The translations under genes and the position numbers were made by a program. The notes under the pieces were generated by a model. The model had not been told where the DNA came from and made no database searches. It worked only from the letters and a program-made list of their open reading frames with translations. Below, piece by piece: positions 33,494 to 44,460 of a stretch of 64,000 bases of DNA. This stretch comes from Gnetum montanum (taxonomy: Eukaryota; Streptophyta; Gnetopsida; Gnetales; Gnetaceae). Within the stretch, counting starts at the first letter, position 1, and each line of letters starts with the position of its first letter. The stretch covers positions 578,552 through 642,551 of the forward strand of contig MNCI01013746.1 in NCBI GenBank assembly GCA_015680685.1, given 5' to 3'.

Positions 33494-35027
33494 AGACTTA
33501 ACCGCTTGTTGTTGTCAAAGCTTGTCTGGGCTTTTGGTTCTGAAGAAAGGTCTTTTCTTTTTATGGTTGTCAAAACTAGCAGTGGGTTGAATGTTTACAG
33601 CTCTTGTAGCATTACGTGGCTGCGGTTGAGTGGGAAGTTCCCCTTGTATTGTTGGAGCAGAAGGTATGGGAACTACAGGTGGAAGAGGTGCAGATGGAGT
33701 AGGAGGATGGTATGGGTATGGAGCGTCTCCTGGAGGAGAAGGAGTCCTTCTAAATTACTCCCGAACTTGGTAGTGATGTTGGGAAGTTGTGTGACCCATG
33801 GAGTCACTTGGAGAAATCGGCTACTGCACATAGTAACCATAAGGATCGGGCTGTCGGTAAGGGTATTGACGTTTCGGCGGTGGCATCCCCCATGATTGTG
33901 GGTATTGCATCTGCTAATGTTGTCCGATGGGTTGTGGTGGAGTTCCACTTGGATAGTATGTCAACGGTTGGTGGAACTGCCTTGGGTTACCTTAAGAATA
34001 AGGTAACCTTCAAGGTGTCTGCCTTCTGTTAAGTCTCAGGTTGAGTGCATACACCCCAGACTCTTGTAGATGTGGGATGATTGGACAACATCCCTTAGGA
34101 TGGTCATATTGGCAGATCTCACATCCACCGTCATCGTCTGTGTCTGAATCCACAACCACATCGGAGATAGTTATTTTCCCCTTACCCTTGTCACGTGTAG
34201 GGCCTGAATCTCTTTGCTTTTTCTTGTCCTTGTCACTACTTTGTTCCTCCTTGGACTCCTCTACAATATTTAGGATAGTTTTAATTTTACTATCTAAGGA
34301 GCTTCATACTTCATCTACCTTAGTCGATACTTCCGTTGTTAGCTTCTAAAGCGGCAAGGTTTTCCTATTCACCAACTCTTCGATTGGTGACTCATCCTCT
34401 TCATCACAAAATCCCACTCCCTTCTTTTAGAGGGAGGGATCACAGTTATATTCTTCCGCACTTTTTCTTTTTCGTAGCTCACCTTCTTCTTTAGCTACTT
34501 GTTCCAAAAGCAATGAATTTCATGGGATCTAAGTTCTAATAATCTCCCTTGGGCATAAGTCCCAAGGGTTCTCCTTGTTTCATACCTTAGCCCATCTATG
34601 ATGTGGTAGAGTTGATCTCGCTGTGCATAACCATGGCCCAGGCAACGATGTAACAATGCCTAGTAGTGGCCAATGGTAGCATCCAAGGGTTCATGAGTAC
34701 CTTGCTTCCATCCTTGGATTTGCTTACGCAAATTAGACACTTTGGAGTATGTTTGATATTTATTGTTGAAGAGTTCTAACATCGTACTCCACCTCCTAAT
34801 GGTTTCCGGTTCTAAGGATCGGTACCAACTCTCTGCTTCCTTGATGAGTGTCCTAGGAAAAAACTTCAGTTTTTGGCACTCGTTCTCCATGTTTTGCAAG
34901 GCGTAGGCATTGTGGAATGCCTGTAAATGATTTTGTGGATCCGCATTGTATCCCCCTTCAAATCGTGGGATGTTTTTCATGTCTAAATGCTTGATCCGAC
35001 TATCTTTTAAATGCCTTGTTGGTATTC

Positions 35028-35170
35028 CCACTGCCTCCGTTATATTTAGCATGCTTCAGGTGGCAAGTAGGGGTTTGTCATGATCATCTCTTTCATGANC
35101 CACTGCCTTCATTATATTTAGCATGCTTCAGGTGGCAAGTAGGGGTTTGTCATGATCATCTCTTTCATGA
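35028..35170. other. Assembly join: 71-bp duplication around N at 35099
   Basis: 35028-35098 and 35100-35170 are near-identical, differing at two positions in their first 15 bases, with a single N between them. This looks like two overlapping contig ends placed side by side, not a biological repeat. Confidence 0.85.
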
Positions 35171-35395
35171 CGTCTATGGTGTCTACATTGTTCCCTACTT
35201 TCCCTTCGTTCATGCCCTTGTCCTCTCTCTCAACTCTTTCGTTGAGGTCTCTCATTTTTTCTACCTCTATCCTCACTGTTATGCTCTCTATGACTGCATC
35301 TAGATGTGGAAGGAGAGGGTGGATGATGTGAAGAAGGAGAAGAAGAAGGAGAACCATCACCATGATGATGTTTCCCACCTTCTCTTCTATGGCTT

Positions 35396-35548
35396 CGGCC
35401 CTAATCATGATGATGATCTAAGTACCCATCCTTGTCATGTGTTGTTGTTCCCTCAGTGAACGGTTGGCATTNCGGCCCTAATCATGATGATGATCCAAGT
35501 ACCCATCCTTGTCATGTGTTGTTGTTCCCTCAGTGAACGGTTGGCATT
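35396..35548. other. Assembly join: 76-bp duplication around N at 35472
   Basis: 35396-35471 and 35473-35548 repeat each other with one visible difference (GATCTAAG versus GATCCAAG), separated by a single N. Confidence 0.85.
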
Positions 35549-35591
35549 CACGGGGATTAGAACCAAGGTTGTGTATCGTGGAGCGTAGGTT

Positions 35592-36379
35592 NNNNNNNNN
35601 NNNNNNNNNNNNNNNNNNNNNNNNNNNNNNNNNNNNNNNNNNNNNNNNNNNNNNNNNNNNNNNNNNNNNNNNNNNNNNNNNNNNNNNNNNNNNNNNNNNN
35701 NNNNNNNNNNNNNNNNNNNNNNNNNNNNNNNNNNNNNNNNNNNNNNNNNNNNNNNNNNNNNNNNNNNNNNNNNNNNNNNNNNNNNNNNNNNNNNNNNNNN
35801 NNNNNNNNNNNNNNNNNNNNNNNNNNNNNNNNNNNNNNNNNNNNNNNNNNNNNNNNNNNNNNNNNNNNNNNNNNNNNNNNNNNNNNNNNNNNNNNNNNNN
35901 NNNNNNNNNNNNNNNNNNNNNNNNNNNNNNNNNNNNNNNNNNNNNNNNNNNNNNNNNNNNNNNNNNNNNNNNNNNNNNNNNNNNNNNNNNNNNNNNNNNN
36001 NNNNNNNNNNNNNNNNNNNNNNNNNNNNNNNNNNNNNNNNNNNNNNNNNNNNNNNNNNNNNNNNNNNNNNNNNNNNNNNNNNNNNNNNNNNNNNNNNNNN
36101 NNNNNNNNNNNNNNNNNNNNNNNNNNNNNNNNNNNNNNNNNNNNNNNNNNNNNNNNNNNNNNNNNNNNNNNNNNNNNNNNNNNNNNNNNNNNNNNNNNNN
36201 NNNNNNNNNNNNNNNNNNNNNNNNNNNNNNNNNNNNNNNNNNNNNNNNNNNNNNNNNNNNNNNNNNNNNNNNNNNNNNNNNNNNNNNNNNNNNNNNNNNN
36301 NNNNNNNNNNNNNNNNNNNNNNNNNNNNNNNNNNNNNNNNNNNNNNNNNNNNNNNNNNNNNNNNNNNNNNNNNNNNNNN
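35592..36379. other. Assembly gap (788 N)
   Basis: Covers the Element 1 gag start, leader, primer site and the inner half of its 5' LTR. The long frames called across it are meaningless. Confidence 0.99.
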
Positions 36380-36810
36380 GTTGTACTGAGGCACTTAACT
36401 AGGAGAGAAGGGTTGAGAAAGATTTAATTCCTAATAAAGCATTTAAATGGAAAATAGTAAATAACAATAAATAAAAGTCCTAATTAGCCTATTCCATGCA
36501 CTGCGAGGTTTATCCAAGAAGTTCGTCTTTATTGCCGTACACAAACTTGTGTTCAGGTACAATGTTTGTTTGAATAAAGAACCGTTCACTTTGGAGTTCC
36601 TACTACGGGCACATGGAAAATATTCTATCTCTGGAGGGATCAAACTGCCAGAGTTTCACTACAGTCTAAGCCTAGGATGGAAAAAAAGGGAGAGTCACTT
36701 CTTATTTATAGATATGATGGTGCACCGCGATATCGCATACACAATATCGCAAGGGATGCGATATCATGACTGCCACGATATCGCGGCCCATGCGATATCG
36801 CGTCCCATCA
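36380..36810 (-). repeat. 5' LTR of Element 1, outer part
   Basis: Aligns with 30245-30638 at roughly 95% by eye, ends GCGTCCCATCA at 36810, and carries four or five GATATC palindromes (36727-36803) where the 3' LTR has two. Confidence 0.9.
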
Positions 36811-37219
36811 ACAAGAATCAAGTTTCACATCTTTAGCATTTTATGATGAAGTAATCAAGGTTAATCCCAAGAGGGATGAGGTCATAAAAACTTGTATATT
36901 TATTACTATATGCTTTGGTTAATGGAAAATTCGCAAAGTGCATGTCAATGATGGAGCAGCAGCAAACATAATACCATATCCCATTGTGGATAAGCTAGGC
37001 CTCACAGATAAAATTAGGCCAACAAAGTCCACATGCTTGAAATCCTTCAGCAAGTCACGTGTCGTTGTTAGGGGCACTGTTACTATAGCTTTTGTAGTAG
37101 GGGAGAAATCCCCCACCACTACGAAGTTCATTGTCATAGAAGAGATGCCAAGCTTCAACTTGATATTGGGCAGACCTTGGCTAGCCCAATTACAAGCTAT
37201 CTCCTCTCCAATTCATTAA
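36811..37219 (+). pseudogene. Element 0 aspartic protease
   Basis: Continues Element 0 after the Element 1 insertion. An open frame from 36938 (and a few codons before it) holds a degenerate active site HVNDGAAANIIPY, where Tat-type proteases have V-DGGSSANIL. It then has LRP/IRP-T-LKSF, and ends with NLILGRPWLAQLQAISS, matching the ILGR--L--L-A--S end of Tat/Retand proteases. The Asp-Gly pair of the active site is kept. Downstream a short linker ORF (37301-37513) ends the sense coding region; no RT follows. Confidence 0.72.
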
Positions 37220-37513
37220 GCGATCGACCTCCCATATGAAGGTGGTGAATTAATCATCCATGGTGATAATGTTGCCCCCTTAGCCATTAACAATGTAGAC
37301 ATGGAACAAGGGTTGGAGGTTGAGTTTCCTGATGATGCATCCGCAACAAAGAATAAGAATCATGAAGCAGATACAACTGAAAGAGTAGTAGAAGCTAGTA
37401 ACCTCTTGGAGGATGCCCTTTGGGTAGAGTTTCCCTTTGACGTAGCAAGCGAAGGTCAAGGGGATTACCAAATAGTGCAATCTAGACCCTATGTTCCTCC
37501 TAACCCACACTAG
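37220..37513 (+). pseudogene. Element 0 post-protease linker ORF
   Basis: An acidic open frame from 37301 (EVEFPDDASATKN, LEDALWVEFPFDVAS) closes at 37513 with PYVPPNPH. In Tat-type elements acidic sequence separates protease from RT. Here coding ends and non-coding 3' DNA begins, so the element carries gag and protease only. Confidence 0.5.
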
Positions 37514-37865
37514 GTTAGGAAGCAACTACATGACTAAGGTACCCCCTTAGTCCAAAATGGACTAGGTGCTTACCTACTATTCACTTCTGCTTACCTTGTA
37601 TTTTACTTTTTGCTTGTGTTTCATTTGTTTCGCATTAAATTAGCATTGTAGTATGTTATTTGTATTTAGCTTGATTGCATAGATTATGCATTTGTTTGCT
37701 TAGTTTATGCATTTACCTACTTTATTTATGCATTCATTTGCTCTCTACGCATTTGCTCACTTAGTTTACACTTCTGTAGTTATTACTTTAATGCATGAAA
37801 AACATAAAAAATGCATAAAAATTATAAAAGCGAAAAAATCACAAAAAAGAGAAATAGCAATATGT
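37514..37865. other. Element 0 3' region, upstream of minisatellite
   Basis: Non-coding, with a degenerate TTATGCATTTGTTTGCTTAG repeat (37685-37760) occurring about four times. Confidence 0.5.
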
Positions 37866-38530
37866 GGCTCAGAATGATCTAAAACTATCACTTTTAATTC
37901 CATCACTAGTGGCCTGGAATGGCCCTAAACTATCACCAATATGTGGCCTAGAATGGCCTAAAACTATCACTTTTAATTCCATCATTAAGGCTCGAAATGG
38001 CCTCAAACTACTACCTTGGCTTGCTATGGCCTTAAACTGGCAACACATGTCTTGGAATGGCCTAAAACTATCTCTTTTAATTCCATCACCAATGGCTTGG
38101 AATGGCCTTAAACTATCACCAATATGTGGCTTTGAATGACCTAAAACTATCACTTTTAATTCCATCGTTGTAGCCTAGAATGACCTAAAACTATCATTGT
38201 GGCCTAGAATGGCCATAAACTATTACCTTTAAAACCCTTGCTGTGGCCTAGAATGGCCTTAAACTATCCCCATCACTGTGGTCCAAAATGACCTTAAACT
38301 ACTACCTTGGCCTGTTATGGCCTTAAACTGGCAACACATGGCCTAAAATAGTTAAAAACTAACAATGGCCTACTATGGCATTAAACTAGCAACACATGGT
38401 CTAGAATGGCCTTAAACTAACATTGGTCTTCTCATTATGGCCTTAAACTAGCATGAGGCTCGTTAAGTCTTTAAACTAACACAGCTTGCAATGGCCCAGA
38501 CTTACTATGGCTCACAATGACCCAATATTA
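37866..38530. repeat. Minisatellite built on TGGCCT-GAATGGCCT-AAACTA
   Basis: About 15 diverged units share GGCCTAGAATGGCC, TAAACTATCAC and, in the left half, TTTTAATTCCATCAC. Spacing varies from about 30 to 60 bases, and longer blocks (for example 37866-37990 and 38050-38170) repeat as higher-order units. It lies in the 3' non-coding region of Element 0, the place where Tat-lineage retrotransposons are known to generate tandem arrays. Reverse and forward frames across it (37864-38165) are artefacts. Confidence 0.88.
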
Positions 38531-38807
38531 CTATCATTCCATAACTCTAGGCTAGAGTAACACATCTTTGTCACATTAATTCATCACTTAGGCATGTTAA
38601 CATAGGTTACATAGTAAGCATTATCAGAGTAAAATGTGAAAAAATCATCATATAGCCCTAAATTTTGCACATTACACTCAGCAAATAGTCATACATAATA
38701 GAGCATGAGTAGCAATACATAGCCATAACATAACATGAGTATCATTACATAACAAAATATAGCAAAAAACAAAAAACCCCCCTTGTGGAAGGTACATTTG
38801 GTCATCC
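38531..38807. other. Non-coding spacer after the minisatellite
   Basis: AT-rich, with a short run of CATAACATAACATGAG-like repeats (38690-38765) just beyond the stop of the reverse-strand gene. Confidence 0.5.
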
Positions 38808-39669
38808 TCAACTAGTAATACTAGGTGGAGGTGGAGGTTCTACTTCCTCTACTGAGTTACTAGGGCCTTCAACATCGTCTTGCACCTACCACAATTTTAA
38901 AAACAAATATATGCAATTAGTAAGCAATACATTACATGTATCAAGCTAATTCAAAAATACAAAGAGCATAAAAAAGTATAAACTAATGTAGTAAAAGACT
39001 AACTCGAAAGGGTCTCTCATCGATGAGCTCTGGAAGTAACTTTCCAAGTCTAGCCTCTAAGCAATGGAGGATCTTAGCTTTAGAAAGTTTTGTCCATTCT
39101 TCCTAGCCAAAGTTAATACTCGCAAGAGTCTTGCCTTTGTCCATGGTGGTCCATGTGGGCAACTCCATGGACAATGTAGTAGAAGAGGCCTCTTCGGAGG
39201 GGGTGATGATCTACCTCATAGGAGAGTTACTCACGACTGTACGTTGCATGAACATGTTATATGCTTGCTTCCCACTAGTTGCCTCAAGAAACATCTTGAG
39301 GTGGTAGCATTCAATAGATTCCTCCTTACACCAATGTAGGTATGTGTCACACTTCTAGTTGTATTGATGCTTGTGATTTTTCTATGTCTTCCCCCACCGA
39401 TAAACCTTTGTGCTATAATTCTTCTAGTCCTGGTTCTTCTGAACAAGAAAGTACATCTAAAGTTACTGCTCTACTAGCTGCCATGTGGCCTCATTATTAC
39501 CTTTGAGTGTGCTCCAATACTAAGCATACTCAATCTCAGAGGTGCACTAGGTGCTATCTTTCTACAATCTAGTTACTACGAAGTCATACCTAAATTGAAG
39601 ATCCTTGATCTTCTCATCCTGGCTAACCACCTTCTCATGTAGTTCATGCATGCATTTCTATAGGAGCTC
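38808..39669 (-). pseudogene. Reverse-strand gene of Element 0, 3' part (split by Element 2)
   Basis: The minus strand codes from the Element 2 insertion point (39669) to a clean TGA at 38810-38808. The first stretch looks like a coiled coil (KCMHELHEKVVSQDEKIKDL) with CAG-to-TAG type stops. A plausible GT-AG, AT-rich intron spans 39003-38886 (exon ends at CGA, intron GTTAGTC...GTGGTAG). Splicing keeps the frame and the last exon ends with an acidic, Pro-rich tail (EVEPPPPPSITS). I do not recognise the protein family. The opposite orientation to gag-protease matches the reverse ORF known in Tat-lineage elements such as maize Grande. Confidence 0.5.
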
Positions 39670-40480
39670 TGATGAGCGGCAAGGTACCCCTATGCTCAAC
39701 CATATGAATATGAGTGTTTCACAGACGATTCAATCGAATTCCAAGGACTAAGTGCCTATGTGCCTTGTGGAACGATAACGGGTTGATTAATTGTTGTCTT
39801 CCCAAACTTACTTGTATGTCATGGTTGTATGGTTAAGTAAGCTTGAGGTATATGATTTTTATGTGTTTTCTATCCTACGCTAATAAGGAGGGGAGAGAGA
39901 AGTAACTAAGTAATGAATCTAATTTAACTATTCATTAACTAAGTTTTAAGTACTCCTAACACCAGTATCCGTTCCTACTTTCCGTACACATCCTAAACCA
40001 ATGCAACGCTGCTAGGATTACCAAACGCTAATCGTTACTGGGTTACCAAGCACTACACGCATGCTTGAAGTAGTTGTACTGAGTGTAATTAACTAAGAGA
40101 GTTGTAGGGTGAGAGAAATCATTAATTAACTAGGAAAGCATTAAATAATAATTAACACTAATTAATCTATTCTATATGCTGCGAGGTTTATCATAAAGTT
40201 CGTCTTTATTGCCATACACAAAGTGTGCTCAGGTACATAATGCTCGAATAAAGATCCGTTCACTTTATGACTCCTATTATGGGCACACAGAAATAATTCT
40301 AACTTTGGGGGGATAAAATGACAAGAGTTTAGCTAAGGGACTAATTTTAACTATGGAAACCAAAGGCGTCGGCTCTTATTTATAGATAATGAGACAGGCT
40401 GCAATATCGGGTATTTGATATCGCATGGTTGATCCAATATCATGGATGTGATATCGTGGACGCGATATCATAGTTCATCA
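39670..40480 (-). repeat. 3' LTR of Element 2 (811 bp)
   Basis: TGATGAGCGGCAAGG to ATAGTTCATCA. Reverse-strand TATA at 40377-40385. GATATC array degraded by C-to-T type changes (for example ATATCGTGGACGCGATATC). Confidence 0.93.
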
Positions 40481-40492
40481 TACCCCCATGAC
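40481..40492 (-). other. Polypurine tract of Element 2
   Basis: GTCATGGGGGTA on the element strand, adjacent to the 3' LTR, identical to Element 1. Confidence 0.8.
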
Positions 40493-42455
40493 TGAATGAA
40501 AACTTGTCCTCAAGTTCCTTACAAAATATTGAAAAGGTATGGGATTATTAACTGAATGACTATTGACGGTGGAAAGGGGTGACTGACCCAACGTGCCCAG
40601 TGAATGGATTGGCAATACAATACATGACAGCATTAGTGTTCATGACCACAAAAGTGAACACTATACATAAATGACATCCAGCCTTATTGGTAGCTGAAAG
40701 AGAATAAGGAGAGAGAGAGAAAAGAATGAGATGTGTTGTTACTGATGCCAATATTACGTCTATCATTGTTCATCAATAGCCATGCCACCAATCTTGCTCC
40801 TTTCATGAATGTTCCAATTTTGGTCCATCTTGAGTGCATCCTCCAAGCCCAGTCCATTGTTGTATGATCGTCATTTTCACACACAACATAGTCACAATTG
40901 AGCGAGGGTAGATAAATCACAATNCCATTTTCACACACAACATAGTCACAATTGAGTGAGGGTAGATAAATCACAATGTAGTTGATACCTTGCTTCGACA
41001 TGAAGTGCATTGGATGGGTTATGGTTATGGCAGATACTGGTTCTAGAATTTTAACACTAGTGACTACCTAAGGTGTAGGGGTTATGAAAATTTGAAAAAT
41101 TTTATGCCCAGGCCCCCATGACAAAGAGCGAACCTCTAGTAGCGATAGGATGGAAAAAAGAGAAGGAATAAGAAAGATGGAAAAAAAGAAACAATGATAA
41201 CGCTAATAAAATAGATGTCATGGATGGGGATGAAATAAAAAATGGTGATTGCAGGAAATGTTTAAGGGAAACAAGTTAACTAGTGAACCCAAAAAGGAAT
41301 GCCAGTGGGTCCTCCCCAAAGTAGGCTTATGCCCTTGAAGCCTTGATAGACCTACAAACCAAAGAGTCTGTAGGCTCTAAGAATGTCATTGGGAAGCAAG
41401 AGTTAAAAACTTACCCACAAGAAATTACCAAGGAAGAACAATGCATCAACCAAGATACAAACTAATGATAAAATCGGCAATGAGGTGATAAATGAAAAAT
41501 AAAGGTGGAGAGGAGAGGATGGAATGGAAACCCAAAAACAAGGTTGTGTAAAGTCCCTTGTGTGTTTCATGGTTAATGTGATCGAGTAGAACTCGTTCTA
41601 AATCTACCCATCCATATTCAGTGACCTCGCATCAACACATTTGACCAACCCATCCACTTAGAGAAAAAAGAATGCCTCTACAAAAAGTCACCACCATTCC
41701 AAGGAGAGCGAGATGGAGAACTAGGAAGCGAGAAGGGGCCTTAGTTAGAGGGAACCTTCAGGCATGGATAACATGTCTTTCCAGTGCCATAACCAATGTA
41801 TGTAGCCCAAGATCATTATTGTGTTTAACGGGTGTGCTTTGAATTCTCATTTTTTAATGTTTTTTGCATGAGAACCACACCATGTGAAGAATTATTATAT
41901 ATATATATATATATATTTGAACTCAGCTTCTGGTGATTTGATGAATGATCAGAATGATGGAAAACCCAAAGAAAAAGCATCCAAGTACTCAAGAGAATAA
42001 CCAGTACAAATGCATAGAATCCCTTTGAAGCCACACCATTTTCATCTTTTGAGTCTTTTCTTAGTTTGAGAAATACCCAATTACCAATTCATTAACATTT
42101 TTATTAAAGAAAGGGACTATATAGCTCCAAGCCAAGGGAGACCATAGGATTTTATGTATGTATGAACGATGTGGACTCATTGCCTATTAATTAAAAGAAC
42201 CATACCTTAATATTGACATCATATTTCAAAGGTAAAATCCAAACATTAACAATTGATATGATATTATTCATACCACCATCATGAACACTTATTGGGTGAC
42301 GAACAAAATAAAGTAATCACACAAAGAAATGGTAAATATATGAACGTTGGTGTAAAACAAAAACAAGAAAGATTAAAGAAATGTGCAAAACAAAAAATAT
42401 GTAAAACAAAAATGTGTAAAACAAAAACTTAGAAAGAACTGAGGGCCTTCAATGG
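40493..42455 (-). other. Element 2 non-coding 3' region
   Basis: No conserved ORF. An AT dinucleotide array lies at 41895-41916. Parallel to 30651-32600 of Element 1. Athila elements often carry an env-like ORF here; none is detectable. Confidence 0.7.
40871..40977. other. Assembly join: 53-bp duplication around N at 40924
   Basis: 40871-40923 and 40925-40977 are the same sequence with two differences, around one N. The corresponding region of Element 1 (30990-31050) has one copy only. Confidence 0.85.
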
Positions 42456-43620
42456 TTAGCTAAGGTGGCCATCTCCCCCATACCTGAGTTGGAAGGAGAA
42501 GATTCGAAATAATGAGCAAGGTTGTCCACTTATAGAGGTAGCATATGTCCTGGCTGACTTGAACTCATGGAAAGGTTTTGTTTGTTGCACATTGACTAAT
42601 AGTCTCTTTTCTAGGCTCTCAAGTTTATATATGGTCATGGCCCCTAAAGGAAAAGCTGCATAAATAATGTAAGGTCCTTCCCACAATGTTTGAAATTTGG
42701 TTCGTTGTGACACATGTGTGGGGTTCTAGTAGAGGACCTTATCTCTTGGTTGGTACTTAACTCTCCTAATTTTTAGGTCATGACGTTGTTTATTAAATGC
42801 CTTATGCCACTCATTAGATGATAGGGCAACTAGTTAGTTCTCATATGGCAAGTTAAGAGTCATTAACCTTTGTTTTTGTGCTAGATTGAGGTCAATGTTG
42901 AGGTCACATGTCATGGTTAGTGTACGAAGCTTAGTTTGGATGGGGAGCATTGGAAGTTTTCCATACACTAACCCGTAGGGAGAGTAGCCTATAGGGAGTT
43001 TCCACATGGAGCGGTATGCCCAAAGAGCATCATTAAGTTTAGTGCTCCAATCTCACCTCTATTTGCTAATAGTTCTGGTCAGTATCTTGGTAATCTTCCT
43101 GTTGGTGACCTCAACTTGACCATTTTCTTGGGGGTGGTATGGTGTAGTCAACTTATGCTCAACCCTTAAGCGTTGCATCTGCTTTCAAAAAGTTGCACTT
43201 GTAAAGTGTGTACCATTATTTGAGATAAGTGCATGCGGTACACTAAACCTGTTGACAACTTGTTGTTGAATAAATCGTGCAGTTGTAGTTGATATGCAAT
43301 CTTTAATAGTAGCTGCTTTAGCCCATTTTGTTAAGTAGTCTATAGTAACTATGATGTAAGCTTTTTCATTGGACATTGGTGTAATGGGCCCCATGAAATC
43401 AATCCCCCAAATGTCGAAGGGTTCTAGTAGTTGAATCCATTGTTGTGGACCCTCCATTCTAGCAGTCATTCCCCCATCACATTGACAATGCTCACAAGAT
43501 TGGATGAATTGATGGGTGTCCCAGAACAAGGTAGGCCAATAATACCCTATAAGCAGGATCTTAATAGCCATTCGTCTCCCAGCATAGTGACCCTCACAAG
43601 GGCCCTCATGAGCATCTTGG
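42456..43620 (-). pseudogene. Element 2 integrase
   Basis: Integrase inserts the cDNA into the host genome. The minus-strand frame 43571-43185 with its upstream codons contains the HHCC zinc-binding end (H-GPCEGH ... CEHC). The core starts with WGIDFMGPI (first catalytic Asp). The second motif reads HALISNNGTHF, so the catalytic Asp of the usual SDNG is Asn (codon AAT). After a frame break, YHPQENGQVEVTNR supplies the catalytic Glu, and 42713-42456 gives the C-terminal QRTKFQTLWEGPYII (GPF/Y-type module). Stops and the Asp loss make it inactive. Confidence 0.85.
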
Positions 43621-44016
43621 AGAACTCTCAGTTGATCTCTATCGGGAACACACCATCAAACCAAGCCATCAAAACATACTTTGTAAAGTTGTCCATTGAT
43701 TTCCATAAAGTACTTGGCTCTGTGAAGAAACTATTGTTTCTTCTTAAGGTCCAACTCTTGTGATGTTTTTTGGGTAAGGAGATAGGTCAAAATGCTACTA
43801 TACCAGTTTGTCTCCGTGGGTGATTGGTCATTCACAGAGGGAAGTACTTTAGGGAAGAGAATGAGCAAAGAGGAACTCATTAGGGAAGTGATCGAAAATA
43901 GGATACTCATCCTCTTTCCTGTCCCAGCGTAACTGAGATAAATGATTGGCAACTACATTCTCGGTGCCTTTATGATCGATCATCATTAGATCGAACTCTT
44001 ATAGGATTACTAGCCA

Positions 44017-44460
44017 TCATATAATACAAGGGCTTACCATTAGCTTATTCATGAGGAACTGGATTGCACTATGATCTTTATGTATGAATACTTTGTATCC
44101 CAATACATAGTGCCTAAATTTTTCTAGTGCAAACACTATAGCCATTAATTCTTTTTCCATAGTAGTGTAGTTAAGTTGTGCACCAGCTATATTTCTACTT
44201 GCATAGTGGATGTAATAAGGGCATTTTTGGCCATCTAAGTATGTAAGTATGACTCCTAAGGCATAGTTGGATGAATCAGTCATGTCATGAAATGATTTGA
44301 AATAGTTAGGGCCTTGTAGAATGGGTGTTTCTACCAGATTCTACTACAAAGTTTGGAAGGTTAGTTCACATTTCTTGGTCCACTCGAAGGATATGTCCTT
44401 TTTTGTTAACTCTACCAATGGTTTGGAAACCTTTGAAAAGTTCTCTATGAATCTCCTATA
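44017..44460 (-). pseudogene. Element 2 RNase H
   Basis: It removes template RNA during reverse transcription. The minus-strand frame 44283-44017 shows DSSNYALGVIL (first acidic residue), IHYASRNIAGAQLNY, EKELMAIVFALEKFRHY (catalytic Glu) and IHKDHSAIQFL (Asp), the standard gypsy order. Stops at about 44355-44340 separate it from RT. The following connection to integrase (43952-43731) is broken. Confidence 0.85.

Larger units (their letters stand above)
33494..35591 (-). pseudogene. Element 1 gag
   Basis: The minus strand codes, from right to left, a Ser/Arg/His-rich region (about 35590-35170), a Gag core open at 35052-34660 with PRFEGGYNADPQNHLQAF and ETIRRWSTMLELFNNKYQTY, then a zinc knuckle at 34123-34085 and a Pro/Gln-rich tail. 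The knuckle is C-EI-C-QYD-H-PKGC-C. A TAG at 34660 interrupts the core and other stops follow. Two single-N joins with duplicated sequence (35099, 35472) disturb the left part. Gag of Elements 2 and 3 is homologous across the core. Confidence 0.78.
29856..36815 (-). mobile_element. Element 1: non-autonomous gag-protease gypsy element (29861-36810), TSD ACAAG
   Basis: A minus-strand element with its 3' LTR on the left (29861-30638) and a partly sequenced 5' LTR on the right (36380-36810). Identical ACAAG pentamers flank it (29856-29860, 36811-36815), proving both ends belong to one insertion. In element order it contains 5' LTR, N gap, gag (about 35590-34000), protease (33493-32801), a ~2 kb non-coding region, a G-rich polypurine tract and the 3' LTR. 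RT, RNase H and integrase are absent. Compared with Element 2 they are replaced by a simple junction near 32650. It lies inside Element 0 between gag and protease. Confidence 0.92.

Noticed and set aside
35453-36402. Two ~300-codon ORFs around 36 kb
   Set aside because: Nearly all residues come from the N run; not interpretable.
37864-38165. Forward and reverse ORFs of ~95 codons at 38 kb
   Set aside because: Both are by-products of the minisatellite, as shown by their internally repeated peptide phrases.
40493-42455. env-like ORF of an Athila element
   Set aside because: Short frames in this region are not conserved in Element 1 and contain no membrane-protein pattern, so there is no support for an env-like gene.
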